Below are positions 49,346 through 59,957 of a DNA stretch of 64,000 nucleotides, one piece after another; the stretch's first letter is position 1; each line of letters opens with the position of its first letter. The notes beneath the pieces are model-generated. The model searched no databases. It saw only the letters and a list, made by a program, of their open reading frames with translations, and had not been told where the DNA came from. This DNA is from Bryobacterales bacterium (GTDB lineage Bacteria; Acidobacteriota; Terriglobia; Bryobacterales; Bryobacteraceae). The stretch is taken from contig CANFEY010000006.1 in assembly GCA_947446025.1 (NCBI GenBank), positions 1-64,000 on the forward strand. The letters run 5' to 3'. A program made the position numbers and the translations under genes.

Positions 49346-50953
49346 TCAGAACACCACTTTCGCCTGCTCAGTCTCTCCGGTAGAAGTCAGCCGCACCACC
49401 ACTCCGCCCACCTGCTGATCACGAACCTCCACCGTGGTCCCCTGGAAGCGCTCTAAAAACTCCGGCACTTCTGACCAACCGGGGTCGTGGGCTTCCCACG
49501 CCACCACGTGATAGGTGCCCAGTGCCATTGAGGGAAATTGAAACTCGCCGTTCGCGAGCATGGCAGCGCTCTTCACCAAGTCTCGCCGTCCGCGTAGCGT
49601 ACCGAGCGGTGTAGCCATCACTGTAAACTGCCCCGCGTCACGGCTGCTCGCGCCCGTCACTTTTCCCCGTACCGACCCACGCGCCGCCGCAATGCGAATC
49701 GTAAGCGGCCCGCTCTCGCCCGCATAGGTGAACGCGCCGTTCGTGACGTCCCGCGTTCCAAGCTTCACGGACTCAACGTAGCCACTTGTGACCGGAGCTC
49801 TCCAGCGGTACTCCGCCGCCAGCACCCCTTTGATTTGGAATGCACCGGTCTTCGGATCCACCTCCCCTTGCACTGCTGGCACCAGCAGCACGGGTTGAGT
49901 AGGCTGCAGATACACGAACAAGGGCAACCGCTCGCCCTCCCCAACCTCAATCAAGCCGTTGATCAATTTCGGCTCGCTCGGTATAAGTTGGACGCGTTCC
50001 ACATCCCGGTCGATTACCTCCACTTCGGTTGCCGCGTAGGAAAGGACGATTGTTGCCCGAGCCGCATCCGCTTGTCGATACGTCACGCAGTAGTGCCCCG
50101 GCAAGACGTCTGAAAATTCGAAGCTGCCGTCGGATTGAACCTTCGTAAGATTTCCAAGCGCGGCCGATTCCTGAAACGCCTCGCCACATTGCAGGATTTG
50201 AACGCGAAGCTTTTCAGCGCCTGCCTTCAGCACAAGCGTGCCGCGAACGTGGAATCCTCCCGTGCGGCGCACCGCGACATCGATGTGCTCCAACTGCTGC
50301 CCCGGCGGGACCTGCAGCCTCATGGCCTGCGAAACCGAGTCTGCGCTCGGATAGTAGGTTGTGGGGAAGACTTTCCCCGCAGCTCCTCGTACCGCGGAAT
50401 TCACGCGGATCATGGCCGTCCCTGGCGAAACACCCGTCATGCGATAGCGCCCTTGGCTGTCGGTGGGCACGTATCCGGACTCGCGGAGGGTCAGGCCTCC
50501 AAATGGATAAGGAACCAAACTCAGGGCGCTGACAACCGCCGCTGCCACAGGCTGTCCAAGTTCGTCCGTCACAGTGCCCTGAATGCTGCTAGTTGGAAGC
50601 AGCGCGACCTTTGGCACCTGAACCGAATCGCCCTCTTTGACTTTGAGGTTCCCCGAGGACGGCTTTGGGACAGTGAACCCGTACAGCGCTCCAATGCTGA
50701 CGCTCCAATAGTAATCGCCCGGAGGAACCGTAAACACTTCCCGGCCATCAGCACCGCTAATCCCAGCTTCGGGAGGTCCGCCTCGAATGTTGGCGAGCGC
50801 GATCCTCAGGCCGCTGATGGGTACCTGCGTGACCGAGTTTACCACGGTGAACGTCACGCGCCCAGGTTTGGGTGCCGTCGCTTGCGCAAACACCAGGAGC
50901 GCACCGAGCAGCAAGCTCGTAATCGCCGCCGGAACTCCCCATCGGACCGTCAT
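49346..50953 (-). CDS. Secreted protein with multiple carboxypeptidase-regulatory-like domains
   Basis: SIQGTVTDELGQPVAAAVVSALSLVPYPFGGLTLRESGYVPTDSQGRYRMTGVSPGTAMIRV. Confidence 0.75.
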   Translation of the reverse strand: MTVRWGVPAAITSLLLGALLVFAQATAPKPGRVTFTVVNSVTQVPISGLRIALANIRGGPPEAGISGADGREVFTVPPGDYYWSVSIGALYGFTVPKPSSGNLKVKEGDSVQVPKVALLPTSSIQGTVTDELGQPVAAAVVSALSLVPYPFGGLTLRESGYVPTDSQGRYRMTGVSPGTAMIRVNSAVRGAAGKVFPTTYYPSADSVSQAMRLQVPPGQQLEHIDVAVRRTGGFHVRGTLVLKAGAEKLRVQILQCGEAFQESAALGNLTKVQSDGSFEFSDVLPGHYCVTYRQADAARATIVLSYAATEVEVIDRDVERVQLIPSEPKLINGLIEVGEGERLPLFVYLQPTQPVLLVPAVQGEVDPKTGAFQIKGVLAAEYRWRAPVTSGYVESVKLGTRDVTNGAFTYAGESGPLTIRIAAARGSVRGKVTGASSRDAGQFTVMATPLGTLRGRRDLVKSAAMLANGEFQFPSMALGTYHVVAWEAHDPGWSEVPEFLERFQGTTVEVRDQQVGGVVVRLTSTGETEQAKVVF

Positions 50954-51006
50954 GCGTGAAAGTCCAACTTCTGCGATTCTCAGCGCCTTGCGCGAGGCGC
51001 TTTGCG

Positions 51007-53430
51007 TTAGTGCGTGACCTTAGTATCTTCCCGCGACCGCGCCACGATGTCCGCCGCTGACAACATCGCCGTCATCGGGACCATCTCGATCTCGCGCTCC
51101 AGCGCCAACGGTAGAACCTCGTCCATCGAAGTGACGAAGTGCATCTTCATTTCCTTGCGCAGCATCTCCGGGATATCCGGGAGATCCTTTTCGTTGTCCT
51201 TGGGCAGGATCACTTCGCGGATGCCATGGCGGTAGGCAGCCAGGAGCTTCTCCTTCAAGCCGCCGATGGGCAGCACCTTGCCGCGTACCGTGATTTCGCC
51301 TGTCATGGCGATGCTCGCCTTTACCGGAATGCTGGTTAGGGCGCTGGTGATCGACGTCGCGATGGTGATGCCAGCCGACGGGCCGTCCTTCGGGATAGCG
51401 CCTTCGGGGACGTGCAAGTGGATGTCGAGGTGGCGGTAGAAGTCGCGCGGCAGGCCGAAGATGTGGGCGCGCGCGCGGATGTAGCTGAGCGCGGCTTGCG
51501 CGGATTCCTGCATCACATCGCCGAGCTTGCCGGTGGCGGTCAACTTGCCGCGGCCTTCCATGATTTCGCACTCGGTGGTAAGAATCGTGCCGCCCACTTC
51601 GGTCCAGGCGAGGCCGACGACTGCGCCGACTTCGTTCTTGGTCTCGGCGGGTTGTTCGCGGAACTTCTGCGGTCCCAGCAGCTCCTGCACCTTGGCCGAG
51701 TTGATCACGACCTTGGGAGCGGCCTTTTTCTTATCCGACTTCGCGGTGACGACGGCACGCGCGATCTTGCGGCACACGTTGCCCACTTCGCGTTCCAAAT
51801 TGCGGACCCCGGCTTCGCGCGTGTAGTGCTGCACCAATTCCTTCAAGCCTTCGTCGGTGAACTCAATCTGCTTATCAGCGAGTCCGGTTTCCTTCTTCTG
51901 CTTCGCCGCCAGGAAGCGCTTGGCGATTTCGAGCTTCTCAACTTCGGTATAACCCGACAGGCGAATCACTTCCATGCGGTCTTGCAGAGCCGCAGGGATG
52001 GTGTGGAGCACGTTCGCCGTGGCGATGAAAAAGACTTCGCTTAGGTCGTACTCAACGTCCAGGTAGTGATCCTGGAAGCTGGTGTTCTGCGCCGGGTCCA
52101 GCACTTCCAGCAGCGCCGAAGACGGGTCGCCGCGGAAGTCGGTGGACATCTTGTCGATCTCGTCCAGCATGAAGACCGGGTTACGCACGCCGGCTTTCTT
52201 CATCATCTGGATCACCTGGCCGGGCAGCGCTCCAATGTAGGTGCGCCGGTGCCCGCGGATCTCGGCTTCATCCCGCACGCCGCCCAGCGACATGCGCACG
52301 AACTTGCGGCCCGTGGCCTTCGCAATCGACATGCCCAGCGAGGTTTTGCCCACGCCCGGAGGTCCAACGAAGCACAGGATCGATCCCTTGGGATTCTTGA
52401 CCAACTGGCGCACCGCTAGGAATTCGAGGATGCGTTCCTTGATCTTTTCGAGGCCGTAGTGATCGCCTTCCAGCACTTCCTGCGCGTACGGCAGCTCGCG
52501 GACTTCCTTCGACTTCGCCTTCCACGGCACAGCCAGCAGCCAATCGAGGTAGTTGCGCGAGACGGTGGATTCGGCGGACATCGGCGGCATCTGCTCCAAG
52601 CGTTTCAGCTCGGTCATCGCCTTGTCCTGCGCGTCTTTGGTCATGCCGGCGGCTTCGATCTTCTTCTTCAGCTCGTCGAATTCGCTCTTCTCGCCGCGCC
52701 CCAGTTCCTTTTGGATCGCCTTGATCTTCTCGTTGAGGTAGTATTCCTTCTGCGCCTTTTCCATCTGGCGCTTTACGCGCCCTTGCACCGTGCGGTCGAC
52801 GTTGAGCTTTTCGATCTCGATATCGAGCATCTCGGCGACACGCGTCAGCCGGTCAATCGGGTCGAAAATTTCGAGCAGGTCCTGCCGCTCTTCAATCGAC
52901 AACTGCAAATTCGCGCCCACCGTATCGGCCAGCTTGCCCGGATCGTCCCCGCGCACCGCGGCGACCATGGAATCATAATTCACGTTCTGGCTGAGCTTGA
53001 CGTACTGCTCAAACAACCCCGTCACCCGCGCGATCAACGCGTCGAGTTGCGCGCCCGTCTCCACGCGGTAAGTGAACGTCTTGACCGTCGCCTTGAAGTA
53101 GCCTTCTTCTTCGCTGACCGAAACCAGCTTGGCCCGCTCCACGCCTTCGACAAGGACCTTAATGTTACCGTCCGACTGGCGCAAGCTCTGCACGATGTTC
53201 GCAATCGTGCCCACCGAGAAAATCTCATCCGGCCGCGGCTCGTCAATCTTCGCGTCATGCTGCGTGGCCAAGAAAATCTTGCGGTCTCCCGCCAACGCCT
53301 CTTCAAGCGCGCGGACGCTGGATTCCCGACCCACGACGAACGGCGTCATCATGTGCGGAAATATGACGACGTCCCGAATGGGCATCATCGGAATCTTGCG
53401 GGAGTCTGACTTTTCCTTGGAAGTAATCAT
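51007..53430 (-). CDS. lon: ATP-dependent Lon protease
   Basis: [74 protein letters not shown]. Confidence 0.98.
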   Translation of the reverse strand: MITSKEKSDSRKIPMMPIRDVVIFPHMMTPFVVGRESSVRALEEALAGDRKIFLATQHDAKIDEPRPDEIFSVGTIANIVQSLRQSDGNIKVLVEGVERAKLVSVSEEEGYFKATVKTFTYRVETGAQLDALIARVTGLFEQYVKLSQNVNYDSMVAAVRGDDPGKLADTVGANLQLSIEERQDLLEIFDPIDRLTRVAEMLDIEIEKLNVDRTVQGRVKRQMEKAQKEYYLNEKIKAIQKELGRGEKSEFDELKKKIEAAGMTKDAQDKAMTELKRLEQMPPMSAESTVSRNYLDWLLAVPWKAKSKEVRELPYAQEVLEGDHYGLEKIKERILEFLAVRQLVKNPKGSILCFVGPPGVGKTSLGMSIAKATGRKFVRMSLGGVRDEAEIRGHRRTYIGALPGQVIQMMKKAGVRNPVFMLDEIDKMSTDFRGDPSSALLEVLDPAQNTSFQDHYLDVEYDLSEVFFIATANVLHTIPAALQDRMEVIRLSGYTEVEKLEIAKRFLAAKQKKETGLADKQIEFTDEGLKELVQHYTREAGVRNLEREVGNVCRKIARAVVTAKSDKKKAAPKVVINSAKVQELLGPQKFREQPAETKNEVGAVVGLAWTEVGGTILTTECEIMEGRGKLTATGKLGDVMQESAQAALSYIRARAHIFGLPRDFYRHLDIHLHVPEGAIPKDGPSAGITIATSITSALTSIPVKASIAMTGEITVRGKVLPIGGLKEKLLAAYRHGIREVILPKDNEKDLPDIPEMLRKEMKMHFVTSMDEVLPLALEREIEMVPMTAMLSAADIVARSREDTKVTH

Positions 53431-53809
53431 GTTGGGGCTACGCTTCTACTTTAGCAGCAGTAGGGCGGCTTCGTAAGCCGCGCGAAGGTTCGCAACCGTC
53501 GCTGTCGGGTGCAATCTGATGGCAAGCCTAGCTGAGTGTCTACGAACCATGAATCAAATGTAACAGGAGGAACCGCCCAGGCTCACAATCAAACGCGTGC
53601 TCGGCAGCGGTTTTCCCGGGTAGACTGCTTCCACCACGAATACCCGAACCGATTCATGTAGGCGACAAGGTGGTAAAAGGTGCAGCGAGCGGCTTGGACC
53701 TCATCTTTGGAGGGGCGCACAGCGGAGCGGCACTGCGGCGTGGTTGCAACGATCTTGTTCGACCCCGGGCGAAGAGCCAGCCCGAAGACACATCGGAGCA
53801 TCCTGGTTT

Positions 53810-54640
53810 CTAGTGCGTCATCGAGTAGATGACGTAGTTGACGCCGTAGTGGTACGCGAGCGTGGTCATTTCCGCTGGATAATACGGGGCATCGGCGTAT
53901 TCCCAGGCGTCGCCCATGTCCGTATTGTCGTTAATCGCGATCACGACGTGGCCCTTTAGATCGGACACCTTGTGCCAGCCGGGCACGCCGTCAGGGTTAA
54001 TGCGGCCATTGCCGCTGAGGTGGCGGTCGCCGGGAATGAAAGTGCGGTCCTTGTCCTCAATATTGTAGTGAACGTGCATCATGGGATCGGCTTCACTCAT
54101 CTCCTCAATTTGCTGCTCCGGGTAGACCTGGGCGACGATCTGGCGGAAACCGTCGCCTTCGCGGTGGTCGTACATATCGTCGGTCATGAGGAAGCCGCCG
54201 CGATCCAGAAATTCGCGCAGGGCCTTGATCTCCTCATCGCTCATGATCATATAGTCGTTCTGGGTCGAGTACAGCCACGGGTAGTCGTAGATCTTCTCGT
54301 CGAGGATGCTGTAGTGGACCGGCTCGGAGATATTGATTCGGGTGAGGCGTTGCAGGCCGACGGTGAGGTGATTGTCGGCATCCGGCCAATCTTGCGCCCA
54401 CCAGGTGGAGCCGCCGACTTGCCCACGGCGCGAGACGTTGCGGAAACCGCCGCCGCGGCTATCCGTGTATTCCAGACGCGCGAAGGCGAACTCGCCATCG
54501 GGCGGAAAGTTGAAATCGGAGGCGTTGCTAGTCTGCCCGCGGAAGCCGCCGCCACCGAAACCGCCGCCGCGGCGTTGCGCGAAGGCAGCGATGGTGAATA
54601 GCAGCAACCCGCCGACAACGATGGCCCAGATGCGCTTCAT
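53810..54640 (-). CDS. DUF4159-like secreted protein
   Basis: FAFARLEYTDSRGGG...WPDADNHLTVGLQRLTRI...LREFLDRGGFLMTDDMY...NDNTDMGDAWEYADAPYYP. Confidence 0.8.
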   Translation of the reverse strand: MKRIWAIVVGGLLLFTIAAFAQRRGGGFGGGGFRGQTSNASDFNFPPDGEFAFARLEYTDSRGGGFRNVSRRGQVGGSTWWAQDWPDADNHLTVGLQRLTRINISEPVHYSILDEKIYDYPWLYSTQNDYMIMSDEEIKALREFLDRGGFLMTDDMYDHREGDGFRQIVAQVYPEQQIEEMSEADPMMHVHYNIEDKDRTFIPGDRHLSGNGRINPDGVPGWHKVSDLKGHVVIAINDNTDMGDAWEYADAPYYPAEMTTLAYHYGVNYVIYSMTH

Positions 54641-55758
54641 GCTTGCGTGGTCTCCTTCACTAGTTCGCGGACGTGGGCGGCTGCCGCCGACGCGAGTCCA
54701 TTCAAATTGTAGCCGCCTTCGAGGACACTTACCAGCCTGCCATTCGCATGCTCACCCGCGATGCCCAGCATCAGGCGCGTGAGGTCGGCGAAATCGGCGT
54801 CAGAGAGCGTGAAGCCGCCCAGAGGATCACCCGCGCGCGAGTCGAAGCCCGCGGAGATGAGGACAAGGTCGGGCTTGAAGGCGTCGGCAGCTCGGCGGAG
54901 GTCTTCTTTGAAGGCGTTCAGGATCTGCGGCCCGGAGCCCGCGGGGAACGGACGGTTCATGATGTTGCCTCGGCCGGTTTCGCTCGCGGGGCCGGTGCCG
55001 GGATACCAGGGCCACTGATGCGTGCTGAAGAAGAAGACGGAGGGGTCGTCGGAGAATGTATCCTGCGTGCCATTTCCGTGGTGGACGTCCCAATCGACGA
55101 TCAGGACTTTCGCGAGCCCGTGGTGGCGCTGGGCGTAGCGAGCCGCGACCGCGATGGAGTTGAAGATGCAGAAGCCCATGCCTTGGTCGGGCCTCGCGTG
55201 GTGGCCTGGAGGGCGGACCGCGCAGAACGCGTTGCGCGCGGAGCCGGTAACGACGGCATCGACGGCGTTTAGGACTCCGCCGGTGGCCGCGAGCGCGGCG
55301 TCGAGGGAGCGGGGTGAGATGGCGGTGTCGCCGGTGGAAAGCTCGGTGCGTCCGGCGGTGATGTCGCGGCGGGCGATGTCGATGTAGCGGCGCGTGTGGA
55401 CCAGCGCGATCTCGTCGTCGGTGGCGGCGCGGGAGTGGATGTGTGTGAGCGGCAGCGACTGGATCGCGGTGAGCACGGCATCGTAACGGGCGGGCTGTTC
55501 GGGGTGGCCGGGGCCGGTGTCGTGGAGCTTGTAGATGGGGTCGGCGAGGAGGGCGGTGGTAGGTTCGGCGGCGGTGGCGGGCATGAGGGCGGCTCCCAGG
55601 GTCCATTGGAGCACGTTTCGGCGGGATGGGGATTTTCGGATGTAGGGGTTAAGTGGTTTGGTTGCTTGAGATGGATGAAAACAAATTGGCTTTGTTTTGT
55701 CAGGGGAGATTTTTCTCAGGCGCAACCTCGTGGACATCGCAAGCCTCCTCCGAACCAT
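54637..55758 (-). CDS. Histone deacetylase/acetylpolyamine amidohydrolase-family protein with Tat-like N-terminus
   Basis: AVRPPGHHARPDQGMGFCIFNSIAVAARYAQ; VLIVDWDVHHGNGTQDTF; SAGFDSRAGDPLGG; SRRNVLQWTLGAALMPATAAEP. True start uncertain. Confidence 0.9.
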   Translation of the reverse strand: MVRRRLAMSTRLRLRKISPDKTKPICFHPSQATKPLNPYIRKSPSRRNVLQWTLGAALMPATAAEPTTALLADPIYKLHDTGPGHPEQPARYDAVLTAIQSLPLTHIHSRAATDDEIALVHTRRYIDIARRDITAGRTELSTGDTAISPRSLDAALAATGGVLNAVDAVVTGSARNAFCAVRPPGHHARPDQGMGFCIFNSIAVAARYAQRHHGLAKVLIVDWDVHHGNGTQDTFSDDPSVFFFSTHQWPWYPGTGPASETGRGNIMNRPFPAGSGPQILNAFKEDLRRAADAFKPDLVLISAGFDSRAGDPLGGFTLSDADFADLTRLMLGIAGEHANGRLVSVLEGGYNLNGLASAAAAHVRELVKETTQA

Positions 55759-55955
55759 TATGGGGCGAGGAGCCGGGGAAAGCAGCGGGCGAAAACGGCA
55801 AGTGAGTGAATGGGAAGGTGAAACAGGTTACAAAATTTGAGTAAGGTCGTCCACGCTCAACTGGCAATCGCGCAGAATCTTGTTCAAGAGGCCAGGTCAG
55901 TTTACAGATTAAGGCCCTGCGTTTTTGCGCTAGGATAACCACACTCCGGTGCCCC

Positions 55956-57515
55956 ATGAATAACGAGCAAATAAACACGGCCTTTCTCAAATTGTCTCGC
56001 CGAGCAGAATCGCGCGAGTTGCCACAGCTGGTAGAAACCTTTGTCGATGCCGCGCCACTGCTAACGTTATTAAGCACTCACGATCACCAAGTCATTTATG
56101 GGAGACGAGGAACTGGGAAAACACACGCCTTGCGGTATCTGGGCGAGACAGAACGTCGAACTGGCCACGTTTCGGCCTATGTCGACATGCGAACTGTCGG
56201 CTCGACCAGTGGGATTTATGGAGACTCTTCCATTCCATTGGGAGAACGAGCTACCCGCCTACTTGCCGATACCTTAGCTGCCGTCCATGAAAGTATTTTG
56301 ACATTTGCGCTCGAGGGTACCTCCGTTGACCTCGCTGCAATTTCCCCAATACTCGACCATTTTGCCGAGGGCATCACGCAAATCAGCGTAACGGGAACGG
56401 TGGAACGAGAATCTCAAAATGAGAACTCGGCTCAATCCCAAACAGCTTCCGGTATTCACGTGGCGCTCTCGGCAGGCCCCAGTGTTGCTCTTGACGATTC
56501 TAGGGGAACCGGCACGTCTTCAAAGGCCGCTGTTCGATATAAAGAAGCTGGGTTACGCCAGCACCGAATCCATTTCGACAACCTTGGACAAGTCTTCTCA
56601 GATCTTGCCCGACTGATAACCCCCAAGCGAGTTATCATCCTCCTGGACGAGTGGAGTTCCGTACCCCTTGACCTGCAACCATATCTGGCCGATCTGATTC
56701 GAAGGGCAATCTTACCGCATCGCGGGATCACAGTGAAAATTGGGGCAATCGAACAACGTTCAAGCTTTCAGATTGCAGGCGAACGTGGCGACTATATCGG
56801 TTTGGAGCTAGGCGCCGACGTCACTGCAGATCTAAACCTCGACGATTTCATGGTTTTTGAAAACGATGCGGGACGCGCGACTCAGTTCTTTCAAGAATTA
56901 CTCTTCCGTCATTTCCTCTCAGTAGTGACCGATCAACCCGCACCGATCGGCTCGTCGGATGAACTTATTCGAGTTGCCTTAACCCAGTCAAACGCTTTTG
57001 AAGAATTCGTGAGAGCTTCCGAGGGAGTACCACGCGACGCAATTAACATCCTGTCCACGGCGGCACAGAAGGCGTTTCGTGAACCAATTTCCGTTCCCCA
57101 CATCCGGTCAGCAGCGAAAGCGTGGTTCCAAAGAGACAAAGAGGCAGCTGTATCGGCCAATCCAATGGCTGCGGCTCTATTACATTGGATCGTGGACGAC
57201 GTCATCGCCCATCGACGTGCGCGTGCATTTCTACTCGGGGCAGGGCGTCCGCCGGACCTGATAACGACGCTGTTTGACGCGCGCGTACTCCACTTGCTTA
57301 AGAGAAATATTTCAGCGCACGACCAACCTGGTGTTCGCTACGACGTCTACAAGCTCGACTACGGTTGTTACGTGGACTTACTCACGACAGCAAAGACCCC
57401 GCTGGGCCTCCTACAGGCCGAGGATAGTTCCTACATCGAGGTACCTCCTGACGATTATCGGGCCATTCGCCGGGCGATCCTGGATATGACGAAATTTGAG
57501 AATCCACCCACGTGA
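55956..57515 (+). CDS. Orphan AAA/ORC-like P-loop ATPase
   Basis: Walker A VIYGRRGTGKTHALRYL; Walker B RVIILLDEWSSVP; visibly AT-richer than flanks. Confidence 0.8.
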   Translation: MNNEQINTAFLKLSRRAESRELPQLVETFVDAAPLLTLLSTHDHQVIYGRRGTGKTHALRYLGETERRTGHVSAYVDMRTVGSTSGIYGDSSIPLGERATRLLADTLAAVHESILTFALEGTSVDLAAISPILDHFAEGITQISVTGTVERESQNENSAQSQTASGIHVALSAGPSVALDDSRGTGTSSKAAVRYKEAGLRQHRIHFDNLGQVFSDLARLITPKRVIILLDEWSSVPLDLQPYLADLIRRAILPHRGITVKIGAIEQRSSFQIAGERGDYIGLELGADVTADLNLDDFMVFENDAGRATQFFQELLFRHFLSVVTDQPAPIGSSDELIRVALTQSNAFEEFVRASEGVPRDAINILSTAAQKAFREPISVPHIRSAAKAWFQRDKEAAVSANPMAAALLHWIVDDVIAHRRARAFLLGAGRPPDLITTLFDARVLHLLKRNISAHDQPGVRYDVYKLDYGCYVDLLTTAKTPLGLLQAEDSSYIEVPPDDYRAIRRAILDMTKFENPPT

Positions 57516-57591
57516 CATTCCTGCGGCGTAGGGCTTTAGGACCCGTTTGGGCGGCTCGGAAAACTGCAACAATGGCATTAAGAGGACGCCC

Positions 57592-57840
57592 ATGACGATT
57601 ACGCCAAGACCGGAACAGGAGCAACTAATCACCCAGGCGATTCAGGCTGGGTTGATTCATAGCGCAGACGATGCGTTGGACCTTGCCGTCGAGACATTGA
57701 AAGACCGGCTCGCGGCTCCAGTGTCGAAGCGTCCCGAGGGGCGGAAGAGCTTGGCGCAACTGTTCGCGGAATCTCCCTTGAAAGGGCTTGACCTCAAGTT
57801 TGAGCGGGACCCGGACACGGGACGCACGCCGCGGCTATGA
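57592..57840 (+). CDS. Putative type II antitoxin (ParD-like)
   Basis: MTITPRPEQEQLITQAIQAGLIHSADDALDLAVETLKDRL; overlaps start of the PIN gene by 4 nt. Confidence 0.7.
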   Translation: MTITPRPEQEQLITQAIQAGLIHSADDALDLAVETLKDRLAAPVSKRPEGRKSLAQLFAESPLKGLDLKFERDPDTGRTPRL

Positions 57841-58259
57841 AGGGCTTTCTGCTGGACACGAATGTGCCATCGGAGTTGACGCGGCCACAGTCGGATGCAA
57901 ATGTCGAGCGATGGTTAAATGAGGCGGACGACGAACGACTCTACTTAAGTGTCGTCTCGCTCGGCGAGGTGCTGAAGGGGCTCACGGTGCTTCCGGCGGG
58001 GAGACGGCGCGATCAGATTCAGCTTTGGATTGAGGGGACGCTGCGGCCGTGGTTCGCGGGGAGGATCTTGCCGGTCAGCGAGGAGATTGCCGAGCGGTGG
58101 GGCGTCTTGGCAGGTGAGTGCTAATTGAAGGGGAAGGCGATGGGTGTGGCGGACGGATTGATCGCCGCGACTGCATTGGTCCATGACCTCACGGTTGTCA
58201 CGCGCAATGTGAAGGACTTTCAACATCTTGGTGTCGACATCGTGAATCCATGGGACTAG
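57837..58259 (+). pseudogene. vapC: PIN-domain (VapC-like) toxin with one in-frame TAA (58122-58124)
   Basis: MKGFLLDTNVPSE...SVVSLGEVLKGL...AERWGVLAGEC*LKGKAMGVADGLIAATALVHDLTVVTRNVKDFQHLGVDIVNPWD; single frame across the stop. Confidence 0.85.
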
Positions 58260-58597
58260 CGACCACACGTGGGCGATTCAAATCCGAAGCGTTGCAACAC
58301 ACCTACGAGCAGCTGGTGGGCGACGATCCGCAGCGGCAGGCGGATGTCGAACAAGAGATCATCAACGTTGAGGCGGCTCAGTTGATTTTCGACATGCGAA
58401 CGGGGGCAGGGCTCACGCAGCGGGCACTTGCGCTGAAGGTTGGCACTTCGGCGTCGGCGATCAATCGGCTGGAGTCGGCGGACTACGATGGGCACACGCT
58501 GGCGATGGTGCGGCGGATCGCGGCGGCGTTGAATCGGCGGCTGGAGTTGCGAGCCGTGCCCGTCGTAGCCAAGGCCCGGAAGCGCAGAGCGGCCTGA
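58250..58597 (+). CDS. XRE-family HTH protein (HigA-like)
   Basis: MRTGAGLTQRALALKVGTSASAINRLESADYDGHTLAMVRRIAAALNRRLEL. Confidence 0.8.
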   Translation: MGLATTRGRFKSEALQHTYEQLVGDDPQRQADVEQEIINVEAAQLIFDMRTGAGLTQRALALKVGTSASAINRLESADYDGHTLAMVRRIAAALNRRLELRAVPVVAKARKRRAA

Positions 58598-58625
58598 CGG
58601 CGTGGTGCATGGTATCCTTCCTCCC

Positions 58626-59513
58626 ATGCGCACTCTATCGATTCGACTGACCGCGCTCGCGCTGACATTGGCGGGGGCCTGGGCGGCCTACACGCAGACT
58701 CCGCAGGCGGGGCAGACGGGTGCGGCGAAGGCTCCGGCGGCGTTCGTGTTGCATAAGGTCGCGGACGACCTTTACGTCATTGACGGCGGCGGGGCGGGCA
58801 ACGTCGCTGTGTACATCACCAGCGAGGGCGTGGTGCTGGTGGACGACAAATACGAACGGCACTTCGACGAAATTATGGCCAACGTCAAAAAGGTCACGGC
58901 GCAGCCGGTGCGATACGTGATCAACACGCACTATCACGCCGACCATAGCGGTGGGAACACACGCTTCACGGGCATCGCGCAGATCATCTCGACTACGATG
59001 GCGCGCGAGAATATTCTCAAGAAGGTGCAATCCAACGCGCCCGCCGATATGGTCCCCGCCAGCTTGACGTTCAAGGATGAGATGAGCGTCTTCCTTGGCG
59101 GCAAGGAAGTCCGCGCCATTCACGTGGGACGCGGGCACACGGGCACGGACGCGATGGTGTACTTCCCTGCCCTGAAGGTGCTGCACAGCGGCGACGCGGT
59201 GACTAGCGGAACGCCCCTGATCGACTACCCCGGCGGCGGAAGCATCGTCGAGTGGACCAAGACGCTGGACCGGGCGATGAAGGAAATCGACTTCGAGACG
59301 CTGATCCCTGGCCACGGCCCCGTCAGCCCGAAGACCATGATGCTGACCTACCGCAACAACGCGGAGACGCTGCGCACGCGATTTGCGGCGGAGCTGCACG
59401 CGGGCAAATCGCAAGCCGAGCTGACCCAGTTCATGACCGCCAACTACAACTGGCAGCCGAACAGCCTCAACATGCAGTGGAGCCTTCCGGGTATGATGCA
59501 GGAGTTAAGATAG
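58626..59513 (+). CDS. Secreted MBL-fold metallo-hydrolase
   Basis: VINTHYHADHSGGNTRF; GRGHTGTDAMVYFPALKVLHSGDAV; LIPGHGPVSP. Confidence 0.92.
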   Translation: MRTLSIRLTALALTLAGAWAAYTQTPQAGQTGAAKAPAAFVLHKVADDLYVIDGGGAGNVAVYITSEGVVLVDDKYERHFDEIMANVKKVTAQPVRYVINTHYHADHSGGNTRFTGIAQIISTTMARENILKKVQSNAPADMVPASLTFKDEMSVFLGGKEVRAIHVGRGHTGTDAMVYFPALKVLHSGDAVTSGTPLIDYPGGGSIVEWTKTLDRAMKEIDFETLIPGHGPVSPKTMMLTYRNNAETLRTRFAAELHAGKSQAELTQFMTANYNWQPNSLNMQWSLPGMMQELR

Positions 59514-59520
59514 ATCCGAC

Positions 59521-59769
59521 ATGCCGATTTACGACTACCAATGCCTGGATTGCAGTGAGCGTTTCGAAGCGCTCATCTTGAAGAACACTCCGCCGCCGAC
59601 CTGCCCCGCCTGCAAAGGCGCGAAGCTGGAGCAGTTGATCTCGATGTTCGCCGTGGATTCGGAAGGCACGCGCGACAACAACGCCCGCGGCGTCCGTGCG
59701 AAGAACGCGGCGGCGACGAAGGAATTCCAGGTGGAGCAGATTAAGCACGAGCGCGAGCATCACCACTAA
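59521..59769 (+). CDS. FmdB-family zinc ribbon protein
   Basis: MPIYDYQCLDCSERFEALILKNTPPPTCPACKGAKLEQLIS. Confidence 0.9.
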   Translation: MPIYDYQCLDCSERFEALILKNTPPPTCPACKGAKLEQLISMFAVDSEGTRDNNARGVRAKNAAATKEFQVEQIKHEREHHH

Positions 59770-59957
59770 GGGCAGCAGGCTAGGGCCTGATGAAGCGCTA
59801 CCGCCGGTCCAATCACGCAGCCGGTCGCGCCGCCTGGAGGGGATAACAGTTCCACATTCTTGTAACCTCCCGGGGCTTTCCTCCATCTTTAACACAGGGG
59901 GTCCCCACGGGGAGCCCGGAATCGTGCATCATAGATCGAGGAGGTAGTTCAACAAAA

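Noticed and set aside
52459-53409. 316-aa plus-strand ORF
   Set aside because: Antisense to lon.
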